A stretch of 5,236 nt of DNA. It comes from Comamonadaceae bacterium (GTDB lineage Bacteria; Pseudomonadota; Gammaproteobacteria; Burkholderiales; Burkholderiaceae_C). The stretch covers positions 1-5,236 of the forward strand of contig CANLWQ010000155.1 in assembly GCA_947494405.1 (NCBI GenBank). The letters are read 5' to 3'. Shown in pieces: positions 1 through 5,236 of this stretch; within the stretch, counting starts at the first letter, position 1, and every line of letters begins with the position of its first letter. The notes under the pieces were generated by a model. It searched no databases, was not told the origin of the DNA, and saw only the letters and a list, made by a program, of their open reading frames with translations. A program made the translations under genes and the position numbers.

Positions 1-72
1 GATCTCATTGGAGGGAAACAATTTACCCGCCCGCTCCAAAAAATGATTCAAAGACAAGTTCACATTCATCAT
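1..72 (-). CDS. Acyl-CoA synthetase (AMP-forming), N-terminal fragment, partial
   Basis: The reverse strand has an open frame from ATG at 72 (a second in-frame ATG follows at 69) that runs off the window edge. It encodes 24 residues starting MMNVNLSL and continuing HFLERAGKLFPSNEI. The pattern 'LERAxxLFPxxxxI' just after the start is what I know from AMP-binding acyl-CoA synthetases and long-chain fatty acid--CoA ligases, which make acyl-CoA from fatty acid, ATP and CoA. No catalytic motif (P-loop or AMP-binding signature) lies inside the window, so the call rests on the short N-terminus and on position: same strand as the beta-oxidation enzymes, 55 bp after the multifunctional gene, with no terminator between. 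The ribosome site is weak (GAG about 7 nt before the first ATG). A GTG at 84-82, four codons upstream and preceded by AGG, is an alternative start. Moderate confidence in a real gene, lower in the family. Confidence 0.5.
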   Translation of the reverse strand, partial: MMNVNLSLNHFLERAGKLFPSNEI

Positions 73-127
73 GGTGCTGCTCACGCCTGGACTAGATTTC
101 ACAGTGGGCACTCCATGGGTAGTTGAA

Positions 128-2287
128 CTAGTAGACCGGTTTGTATTTCTCAAGAGTTTCCAACACTCCTTTAGACACATTGAACCCAAGGCCATATTGA
201 AGAGCGAGTTCTTGGCTGCGCCTCGCAAAATTTGGCACACCCATGCTGTAAATGAATTGCAAAGCACCACCCGTCCAAGCTGGGTATCCGATGCCAAAAA
301 TAGAGCCAATGTTCCCTTCGTGCACAGACTTCAAAACCCCTTCGTCCAAACACCTTGCAGTTTCAATGGCTTGCCTAAAAAGGAACCGGTCTTTAATGTC
401 CTGAACAGAAATTGTGATGTGGCTCTTTTCAAATAATTTTTTTAAGTCAGGCCATAGCATCTTTTTTTGACCGACTGGATAGTCGTAAAAGCCGCCACCC
501 GCTGCCCGCCCACCACGCTTTAACTCTTTGACCATGTGTTCGACCAACAGTTCTCCAGAGTTGGCCACATAGGTGCGCCCTTCTTTCTTGAAATCTTCGC
601 GCGTTTGATCTAAAACATGAACCGACAAAGTCAACGAGGTTTCGTCGATCACAGCCAAAGGCCCGACCGGCATACCCACTTGCATAGCCAAGTTTTCGAT
701 GATTGGCGCAGGAATACCCTCTTGCAACATAGACGCACCTTCCATCACAAAAGTAGCAAAAGTACGACTGGTGTAAAAACCTCGTGAGTCATTCACAACA
801 ATGGGAAGCTTGCCCAAGGCCAGAACATAATCGAAAGCACGTGCGATGGTTTCATCATCGGTTTTCTCGCCCCGAATAATTTCAACCAACTTCATTTTGT
901 CAACAGGGCTGAAGAAATGAATGCCAATAAATTTCTCTGGCTGGGTACTTGACAACGCTAATCCACTGATGGGTAAGGTAGACGTGTTGCTCGCAAAAAA
1001 ACCTCCCTCGGCCAGCATGCTTTGCGATTCTTTTGTCACCGCGGCTTTGAGTTCCCGCTGCTCAAAGACAGCTTCAATGATCAGGTCGCATCCTTGCAAG
1101 TCTTGCGTGTTGTCAGTGGCCTGAATCAAGTTCAACAAAGTTGCTTTTTGCGCTTCAGTGATACTTCCTTTTTCCACTAATTTTTGTGCAAGTGCGGCAC
1201 TGTATGCCTTGCCTTTTTCAGCTTTTTCAAGGGTCACATCTTTCAGTACGGATGCAATACCACGACTGGCTTGGCTGTATGCAATGCCGGAACCCATCAT
1301 TCCTGCACCCAAAACACCCACCTTTTGCGGTCGATAGCGAGGTAAGCCCGCAGGCCGACTTAGACCGCTCTTGATGTTGTTCATATTGAAGAAGACGGTA
1401 TTGATCATGTTGCGAGCAATGCCACTGGACATAAGGCCCGCAAGGTAGCGACTCTCAATACGCATAGCGGTATCAAAGTCGACCATGGCCCCTTCCACCA
1501 TCGCCGCCAAAGCAGCCTCAGGTGCAGGATATAAACCGCGTGTTTTTTGTTTTAATGCTGCAGGCGCAACAGTCAACATACCTGCCATTTCGGGGCTATG
1601 CGGCGTGCCGCCAATCATCTTGTAGTCTTTGCTGTCCCAAATGTGCTGACAGAGTTCGGGCTTGTTGTGGGACGCAGCAATAAAGGTCAAGGCAGTTTTG
1701 CGAAGGTCTGAGTCTGTGTCTACCAGTTCATGCACCAAACCCAGTTTCAACGCTTGCTCAGGACCAAACAACTTACTTTCTAAAATATAAGGCTGAGCTG
1801 CAAGCAGCCCAAGTATGCGCGTCATTTTGGTAATACCGCCACCGCCGGGAATGAGACCCAAAGTAACTTCCGGCAAACCAAACTGTGTTTTAGGATTGCG
1901 GGTTGCAATTCTGTGATGTCCGACCAATGCGACTTCCCAGCCACCACCCAGTGCACTTCCATTCAAACAACTGACGACTGGAATACCAAGTGTCTCAATT
2001 GTCCTGAAATTTTTCTTTATGCGTTCAATTTCAATAAATAGACGTGGTCCATCAGCCGTGCTTGATCGCATGACACCCTTTAAATCAGCTCCTGCAAAAA
2101 AAGTTGATTTGTTGGAAGCCAAAATTACTCCACGAAGCTTTGGCCGATCTTTAACAAGCTCTTGCGCAACCTGGGCTAAATCGTCTTGCCATTGCTGGCA
2201 CATGGTGTTGACGGGAGACCCGTTTTCATCAAACGTAATAGTTGCAATCGCTTGATCTATTTCATAACGCAATGTTTTTAAAATCAT
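128..2287 (-). CDS. fadJ: Fatty acid oxidation multifunctional enzyme: enoyl-CoA hydratase / 3-hydroxyacyl-CoA dehydrogenase (FadB/FadJ type)
   Basis: This cytoplasmic enzyme carries out two beta-oxidation steps: hydration of trans-2-enoyl-CoA and NAD-dependent oxidation of L-3-hydroxyacyl-CoA. It normally forms a complex with a thiolase such as its upstream neighbour. Residues 1-190 are a crotonase domain, with oxyanion-hole segment FAGAD at 64-68, GGGWE with Glu118, and GLPE with Glu140, matching the two catalytic Glu of FadB. Residues 320-500 are a Rossmann NAD domain (GAGMMG at 327-332, NTS at 434-436, His457 in GIHFFSP, Glu469). Residues 503-605 and 635-715 are the two C-terminal dehydrogenase domains (GGGFYDY near 597-603). 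Length 719 fits FadB (729) and FadJ (714). I chose ATG at 2287 because MILKTLRYE begins where the family begins and sits 14 bp after the thiolase stop; the frame is open back to 2350, but that stretch overlaps the thiolase and looks non-coding. Ser507 stands where Asn is usual in GFxxNR. The symbol follows the thiolase-first order of fadIJ; fadB is equally defensible. Confidence 0.93.
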   Translation of the reverse strand: MILKTLRYEIDQAIATITFDENGSPVNTMCQQWQDDLAQVAQELVKDRPKLRGVILASNKSTFFAGADLKGVMRSSTADGPRLFIEIERIKKNFRTIETLGIPVVSCLNGSALGGGWEVALVGHHRIATRNPKTQFGLPEVTLGLIPGGGGITKMTRILGLLAAQPYILESKLFGPEQALKLGLVHELVDTDSDLRKTALTFIAASHNKPELCQHIWDSKDYKMIGGTPHSPEMAGMLTVAPAALKQKTRGLYPAPEAALAAMVEGAMVDFDTAMRIESRYLAGLMSSGIARNMINTVFFNMNNIKSGLSRPAGLPRYRPQKVGVLGAGMMGSGIAYSQASRGIASVLKDVTLEKAEKGKAYSAALAQKLVEKGSITEAQKATLLNLIQATDNTQDLQGCDLIIEAVFEQRELKAAVTKESQSMLAEGGFFASNTSTLPISGLALSSTQPEKFIGIHFFSPVDKMKLVEIIRGEKTDDETIARAFDYVLALGKLPIVVNDSRGFYTSRTFATFVMEGASMLQEGIPAPIIENLAMQVGMPVGPLAVIDETSLTLSVHVLDQTREDFKKEGRTYVANSGELLVEHMVKELKRGGRAAGGGFYDYPVGQKKMLWPDLKKLFEKSHITISVQDIKDRFLFRQAIETARCLDEGVLKSVHEGNIGSIFGIGYPAWTGGALQFIYSMGVPNFARRSQELALQYGLGFNVSKGVLETLEKYKPVY

Positions 2288-2301
2288 AGAACCAGCCGCT
2301 T

Positions 2302-3507
2302 TCAAATACGCTCGACAATGGTGGCAATACCCATACCACCACCCACACAAAGTGTGGCCAAGCCATAGCGAAGTTTTCGACGATGCAATTCGTCAATCAA
2401 AGTACCCAGAATCATGGCGCCGGTAGCACCAAGGGGATGCCCCAGAGCAATAGCGCCACCATTGACGTTGACACGGTCGTGGGACACACCCATTTCATGC
2501 ATGAACTTAAGAGGCACTGCTGCAAATGCTTCGTTGACCTCAAACAAATCAATCTGATCAATTGTCAGACCAGCTTTGGCAAGTACTTTTCTGGTTGCAG
2601 GCATGGGCCCTGTCAGCATGATGGTGGGATCAGCACCCGACAACGCTGCTGCAACAATTCTTGCGCGGGGTTTCAGGTCATGAATTTTTCCGGCAGCCTC
2701 ACTGCCAATGAGTACTGCGGCAGCACCATCCACAATGCCAGATGAATTTCCGGCGTGATGAACATGGAAAATACACTCTACTTGGGGATAGCGCTGTAAG
2801 GCAACCGCATCAAATCCCATAGATCCCAGCTTTTCAAAAGAAGCTCTGAGGACACCTAAAGTTTCAGTCGTCGTTTGAGGCTTGATAAATTCATCTTGGG
2901 CCAGAATAATTTGGCCCAGCTTGTCTAATACGGGCACCACAGATCCATCAAAGTAACCACTGTCTCTGGCATGTGTGGCTCGCTTTTGAGACTCAACCGC
3001 GAAGGCATCCAAGTCGTATCGACTGAATCCACAAAGGGTGGCAATTAAGTCAGCACCTATGCCTTGTGGCACAAACAAGGTAGCACTGTTTGTTTCTGGA
3101 TCTTGAGCCCATGCACCCCCATCAGAACCGATAGGAACTCGGCTCATACTTTCTACCCCACCCGCGACTACCAATTCTTCCCAGCCGCTTCGAACCTTCA
3201 TGGCAGCCAAGTTAACCGCCTCTAACCCGGAGGCACAAAAACGATTAACTTGAAGCCCAGCACATTGCCAATCCCAGCCAGCTTTAAGCGCTGCCACTTT
3301 AGGCACAACCGAGCCCTGCTCACCAATGGGAGACACCACACCCATGACCACATCATCAACAGCCGCCGTGTCGAGTTGATTGCGAATCTGAAGTTGCGCC
3401 AATACGCCGGCCAGTAAATCGACGGGTTTAACCTCGTGAAGACTGCCGTCTTTTTTTCCTTTTCCACGAGGTGTTCGAATCGCGTCGTATACAAATGCTT
3501 CGGACAT
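2302..3507 (-). CDS. Thiolase: acetyl-CoA C-acyltransferase (3-ketoacyl-CoA thiolase)
   Basis: It catalyses the last beta-oxidation step, CoA-dependent cleavage of 3-ketoacyl-CoA to acetyl-CoA and a shortened acyl-CoA, and probably forms the beta subunit of a complex with the multifunctional enzyme encoded 14 bp downstream. The 401 residues cover the full thiolase fold. The nucleophile is Cys91 in [22 protein letters not shown] lies at 253-264, NEAFA at 325-329, the active-site His357 in [15 protein letters not shown], and the second catalytic Cys387 in [11 protein letters not shown] near the C-terminus. All key residues are present, so it should be active. Start: ATG at 3507 is preferred over the in-frame ATG at 3531 because GGAG lies 5 nt before it and [17 protein letters not shown] begins like family members. 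It is the first gene of the leftward operon. Products of this subfamily are often named acetyl-CoA C-acetyltransferase; FadA or FadI is the functional equivalent, and sequence alone does not settle chain length, so I give no symbol. Confidence 0.93.
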   Translation of the reverse strand: MSEAFVYDAIRTPRGKGKKDGSLHEVKPVDLLAGVLAQLQIRNQLDTAAVDDVVMGVVSPIGEQGSVVPKVAALKAGWDWQCAGLQVNRFCASGLEAVNLAAMKVRSGWEELVVAGGVESMSRVPIGSDGGAWAQDPETNSATLFVPQGIGADLIATLCGFSRYDLDAFAVESQKRATHARDSGYFDGSVVPVLDKLGQIILAQDEFIKPQTTTETLGVLRASFEKLGSMGFDAVALQRYPQVECIFHVHHAGNSSGIVDGAAAVLIGSEAAGKIHDLKPRARIVAAALSGADPTIMLTGPMPATRKVLAKAGLTIDQIDLFEVNEAFAAVPLKFMHEMGVSHDRVNVNGGAIALGHPLGATGAMILGTLIDELHRRKLRYGLATLCVGGGMGIATIVERI

Positions 3508-3512
3508 AACAT

Positions 3513-3516
3513 CTCC
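3513..3516 (-). promoter_or_regulatory. Ribosome binding site of the thiolase gene
   Basis: The reverse strand reads TTTTGGAGATGTT directly before the ATG at 3507. GGAG is 5 nt from the start codon. This decides the start in favour of 3507; the in-frame ATG at 3531 lies upstream of this site. Confidence 0.75.
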
Positions 3517-3531
3517 AAAATTTGAGGCCAT

Positions 3532-3587
3532 CTATTGCTGCAAAGCATTTAAATTGAGCACGAGTATACTTTTTGCGAACTATTGCT
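3532..3587. repeat. Short repeats in the divergent control region (possible operators)
   Basis: CTATTGCT occurs twice in the same orientation, at 3532-3539 and 3580-3587, 48 bp apart, on either side of the central AGTATACT palindrome. The left copy also forms one arm of an imperfect inverted repeat, ATTGCT-GCAA-AGCATT at 3534-3549 (one mismatch per arm), followed by the palindrome ATTTAAAT at 3547-3554. Repeats of this kind in the gap between divergent beta-oxidation genes could bind a regulator (TetR, GntR or MerR families commonly control such genes). The regulator is not encoded here and I do not recognise a known box, so function is inference. Confidence 0.35.
3563..3570. promoter_or_regulatory. 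Candidate shared -10 element of divergent promoters (AGTATACT palindrome)
   Basis: The 8-bp perfect palindrome AGTATACT gives TATACT, one mismatch from the sigma-70 consensus TATAAT, on both strands: plus 3565-3570 and minus 3568-3563. It sits within about 1 bp of the midpoint of the 116-bp gap, so start sites about 7 nt downstream would give leaders of close to 50 nt for both the dehydrogenase and the thiolase. The -35 regions are poor. On the minus strand TTAGCA (3589-3584) is 15 bp away, and on the plus strand nothing good lies at 16-18 bp. The promoters may therefore need an activator, or the real ones may lie elsewhere in the gap. Confidence 0.4.
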
Positions 3588-3613
3588 AATGTCCATCACC
3601 TTGCATTTTCCTC

Positions 3614-3617
3614 AGGA
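3614..3617 (+). promoter_or_regulatory. Ribosome binding site of the acyl-CoA dehydrogenase gene
   Basis: AGGA lies 6 nt before ATG at 3624 (CTCAGGACAAACC then ATG). It fixes the start at 3624 instead of the TTG at 3573, which would add 17 residues with no resemblance to the family and would use up the -10 region's leader. Confidence 0.75.
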
Positions 3618-3623
3618 CAAACC

Positions 3624-4787
3624 ATGATCCCAAGAACTCTTTTTTCCACCGAACACGAATCTTTTCGGGATAGCTTCAAGCGCTTTATGGAAAAAGAAAT
3701 CGCCCCCTTTCATGAGGCTTGGGAAGAACAAGGCTACGTTGATCGCGAAGTTTGGCGTAAAGCGGGAGAGAACGGTTTTCTGTGCATGTCAATGCCTGAG
3801 GCTTATGGGGGGGCCGGTGTGGACAAGCTTTATTCTGTGGTTCAAATGGAAGAGCTGGGGCTAGCTGGTTTTACAGGTATCGGTTATGGACTGCACAACG
3901 AAATTGTTGCGCCATATCTTTTGCATTACGGCACTGAAGCTCAAAAGCAAACCTATTTACCAAAGTTAGCTACAGGTGAAATGATCGGTGCTATTGCTAT
4001 GAGCGAACCGGCTACTGGCTCTGATCTTCAAGGTATTAAAACTTCCGCGACTAAGCAACCAGATGGTTCGTATGTTCTTCGCGGCAGCAAAACATTCATT
4101 ACCAATGGTTGGCATGCAGACTTGGTCATTGTGGTGGCCAAAACAGACCCCGATGCAGGCGCCAAAGGAACGAGCTTATTCTTAATCGAACGAGGCATGC
4201 CCGGCTTTGAAAAAGGCAAACGTTTGAAAAAATTGGGGCTTAAGGCCCAAGACACCGCGGAGTTATTTTTTGACAATGTCAAAGTCCCTGCCACCCAACT
4301 GCTGGGGGGGGGCAATTACGAAAGCAAAGGTTTTATTTGCCTGATGGAACAACTTCCATGGGAACGACTACAAATCGCCATCAGTGCTGTAGCTGCCTCC
4401 CAAGCTGCGATTGATTGGACATTGAAATACACCCAAGATCGAAAAGTCTTTGGTCAAGCTGTTGCCAATTATCAAAACACACGATACAAACTTGCAGAGA
4501 TGCAAACTGAAGTTCAAATTGCACAGGTCTTTATTGATAAATGTTGTGAACTGGTGAGCGTGGGACAGCTAAACACCCAAACCGCCAGCATGGCCAAATA
4601 TTGGTGTACTGATCTGCAGTGCAAAGTGATGGACGAATGTGTGCAGTTGCATGGTGGATACGGCTATATGTGGGAGTACCCCATCACACGTGCCTTTGCA
4701 GACGCTCGCGTGCAAAGAATATATGGTGGCACAAATGAAATTATGAAAGAGGTTATTTCTCGCAGCATGGGTCTTACAGGAAAGTAG
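3624..4787 (+). CDS. Acyl-CoA dehydrogenase, long-chain (LCAD/ACADL) type
   Basis: This FAD enzyme introduces the trans-2 double bond into acyl-CoA, the first step of each beta-oxidation round, passing electrons to electron-transfer flavoprotein (not encoded here). At 387 residues it has the usual family length. Residues 1-120 form the N-terminal helical domain. AMSEPATGSDLQGIKT at 125-140 is the FAD/substrate signature leading into the beta domain. The C-terminal helical domain holds QDRKVFGQ (271-278) and the second signature QLHGGYGYMWEYP (341-353). The end, IYGGTNEIMKE at 366-376, has Gly where MCAD and SCAD carry their catalytic Glu. Instead LPWERL supplies Glu247, the position used in LCAD and isovaleryl-CoA dehydrogenase. 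The segment from 244 onward closely resembles what I recall of mammalian LCAD. The divergent placement next to thiolase and the multifunctional gene fits fatty-acid use; isovaleryl-CoA or another branched acyl-CoA is a less likely substrate. The gene contains G7 (3807-3813) and G9 (4304-4312) runs. Confidence 0.93.
   Translation: MIPRTLFSTEHESFRDSFKRFMEKEIAPFHEAWEEQGYVDREVWRKAGENGFLCMSMPEAYGGAGVDKLYSVVQMEELGLAGFTGIGYGLHNEIVAPYLLHYGTEAQKQTYLPKLATGEMIGAIAMSEPATGSDLQGIKTSATKQPDGSYVLRGSKTFITNGWHADLVIVVAKTDPDAGAKGTSLFLIERGMPGFEKGKRLKKLGLKAQDTAELFFDNVKVPATQLLGGGNYESKGFICLMEQLPWERLQIAISAVAASQAAIDWTLKYTQDRKVFGQAVANYQNTRYKLAEMQTEVQIAQVFIDKCCELVSVGQLNTQTASMAKYWCTDLQCKVMDECVQLHGGYGYMWEYPITRAFADARVQRIYGGTNEIMKEVISRSMGLTGK
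4304..4312 (+). repeat. G9 mononucleotide tract inside the acyl-CoA dehydrogenase gene
   Basis: Nine consecutive G encode Gly228-Gly230 within LLGGGNYESKGF, the loop before the LPWERL helix. A loss of one G would bring TGA into frame at 4342-4344, and a gain of one would bring TGA into frame at 4412-4414, both removing the catalytic Glu247 region or everything after it. It is either a slippage-prone site or a place where a sequencing error could occur. The frame as given is intact. Confidence 0.9.
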
Positions 4788-4880
4788 CAAATAAGATGTG
4801 GCGGCATCACTAAATTAACCACACCACCGCTTCGACTGTATGAAAGACTTCAAAGTTAGGTGTCTGCTCTTGGAGACATG

Positions 4881-4916
4881 AAAAAAACCGCCAAAACCCA
4901 TTCGGGATTTGACGGT
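4881..4916 (-). terminator. Rho-independent terminator of the transporter binding-protein gene
   Basis: Read on the minus strand, ACCGTCAAATCCC (4916-4904), a 4-nt loop (4903-4900) and GGGTTTTGGCGGT (4899-4887) form a 13-position stem. It has 11 Watson-Crick pairs, one G-U pair and one U-U mismatch, and is followed directly by a run of U (4886-4881). It lies about 25 nt past the stop codon of the gene at 4941-5236. On the plus strand no T-run follows the stem, so it should work in the minus direction. Confidence 0.85.
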
Positions 4917-4920
4917 CTTC

Positions 4921-4942
4921 AATCCGCTGACGCGGGTTTTTT
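4921..4942 (+). terminator. Rho-independent terminator of the acyl-CoA dehydrogenase gene
   Basis: On the plus strand AATCCGC (4921-4927), loop TGAC and GCGGGTT (4932-4938) form a 7-bp stem with one U-G pair, running into T6 at 4937-4942. It lies 134 bp after the dehydrogenase stop, and its last T residues overlap the stop codon (4941-4943) of the convergent gene. I see no stronger plus-strand hairpin with a T-run between 4788 and 4920. Confidence 0.7.
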
Positions 4943-5236
4943 ACTTCTTGTCTGAAAAGTAGCCGGATGTGACCTTCCAGCGACCGTCGGTGATTTGCGA
5001 CATGCGCGAGGCATTGCTGCCCAGTCGCTTGGTAGGGCTGAAGCTTAACTCGCCCGTGCCAAAAATATCGGGCGGAATCACCATGGTGTCCATGGCTTTG
5101 ATGATGCTTTCGGTGGTCACATTGGTGCCGGACTTGTCCACAGCACGCAAGAAAGCATCGATCGCGTTGTAGCCGTAGACCGAGAACACGGTGGGATCTT
5201 CGTTGAACTTGGTCTTGTACTTGTTGGCCCAGAAAC
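4941..5236 (-). CDS. ABC transporter substrate-binding protein, branched-chain amino acid (LivJ/LivK) type, C-terminal part
   Basis: The frame is open from the right window edge to TAA at 4943-4941 and gives the last 97 residues; the N-terminus and signal peptide are outside. Such proteins bind amino acids or related small molecules in the periplasm and deliver them to a Liv-type ABC permease. The fragment begins FWANKYKTKFNEDP, then FSVYGYNAIDAF, and continues through TTESIIKAMD, a FGTGELSFSP segment, KRLGSNASR and DGRWKVTSGYF close to the end. This order (FxxxYxxxF...YGYxAxxA...G.xxFxxxxR.G....xxxQ...G.W) is typical of the C-terminal lobe of the Peripla_BP_6/LivJ family. The GTG at 5189 is only an internal Val. 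The ligand cannot be read from this part; branched-chain amino acids, amides, urea and aromatic acids are all used by relatives. Codons end mostly in G or C, unlike the beta-oxidation genes. Confidence 0.85.
   Translation of the reverse strand, partial: FWANKYKTKFNEDPTVFSVYGYNAIDAFLRAVDKSGTNVTTESIIKAMDTMVIPPDIFGTGELSFSPTKRLGSNASRMSQITDGRWKVTSGYFSDKK

Noticed and set aside
71..436. 121-residue plus-strand reading frame
   Set aside because: It is antisense to the end of the multifunctional gene, has no ribosome site or recognisable motif, and is best explained as a shadow.
461..468. dnaX-like slippery heptamer A AAA AAG in the frame of the multifunctional gene (codons 607-609), with a second A-run shortly after
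   Set aside because: I see no upstream Shine-Dalgarno-like stimulator or strong downstream hairpin. A -1 shift would stop within about five codons, inside the C-terminal dehydrogenase region. Lys-Lys codons in AT-rich genes give such heptamers by chance.
2288..2350. 21-residue N-terminal extension of the multifunctional enzyme (ATG at 2350)
   Set aside because: It overlaps the end of the thiolase gene in another frame, has a Cys/Trp/Tyr/His-rich composition unlike the family, and the family start fits ATG at 2287.
3222..3548. 108-residue minus-strand reading frame overlapping the thiolase start
   Set aside because: It is out of frame with a thiolase that has complete catalytic motifs, and it has no recognisable domain.
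3573..3623. TTG start giving 17 more residues to the acyl-CoA dehydrogenase
   Set aside because: No ribosome site suits it, the residues do not resemble the family, and ATG at 3624 has AGGA 6 nt upstream.
4797..4823. Inverted repeat TGTGG...CCACA after the dehydrogenase stop, considered as a terminator
   Set aside because: The stem is only 5 bp with a 17-nt loop and no T-run follows.
4860..4879. Small hairpin GTGTCT...AGACAT between the convergent genes
   Set aside because: It has a short stem and no T-run on either strand. There is no sign of an RNA gene or an ORF longer than 13 codons around it.

Overview
The window is a fatty-acid beta-oxidation locus from a proteobacterium, most likely a betaproteobacterium of the Burkholderiales. 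That placement rests on the style of the proteins (the DSRGFYTSR-type multifunctional enzyme, its thiolase partner, and a LivK/LivJ-like binding protein next door) and is an inference. The beta-oxidation genes are fairly AT-rich for that group, so I do not name a genus.

Layout, left to right: (1) at 1-72, minus strand, the first codons of a gene that looks like an AMP-forming acyl-CoA synthetase, cut by the window edge; (2) at 128-2287, minus, a 719-residue enoyl-CoA hydratase/3-hydroxyacyl-CoA dehydrogenase (FadB/FadJ type); (3) at 2302-3507, minus, a 401-residue thiolase; (4) at 3508-3623, a 116-bp divergent intergenic region with a palindromic -10-like element at its midpoint and short repeats; (5) at 3624-4787, plus, a 387-residue long-chain-type acyl-CoA dehydrogenase; (6) at 4788-4940, a convergent intergenic region holding two intrinsic terminators, one per strand; (7) at 4941-5236, minus, the last 97 residues of a branched-chain-amino-acid-type ABC transporter substrate-binding protein.

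Together the genes cover the cycle. The synthetase would activate the fatty acid. The dehydrogenase makes the trans-2-enoyl-CoA. The multifunctional enzyme hydrates it and oxidises the 3-hydroxyacyl-CoA. The thiolase releases acetyl-CoA. Thiolase, multifunctional enzyme and synthetase read as one leftward operon (gaps of 14 and 55 bp), with the dehydrogenase transcribed divergently from the same control region. The transporter gene is a separate unit, set off by terminators and a visibly higher GC content.

I found no mobile element, CRISPR array, RNA gene or clearly novel system. The core is ordinary metabolism. The points worth a second look are the shared palindromic promoter element, G-tracts inside the dehydrogenase gene, and a replaced conserved Asn in the hydroxyacyl-CoA dehydrogenase domain.
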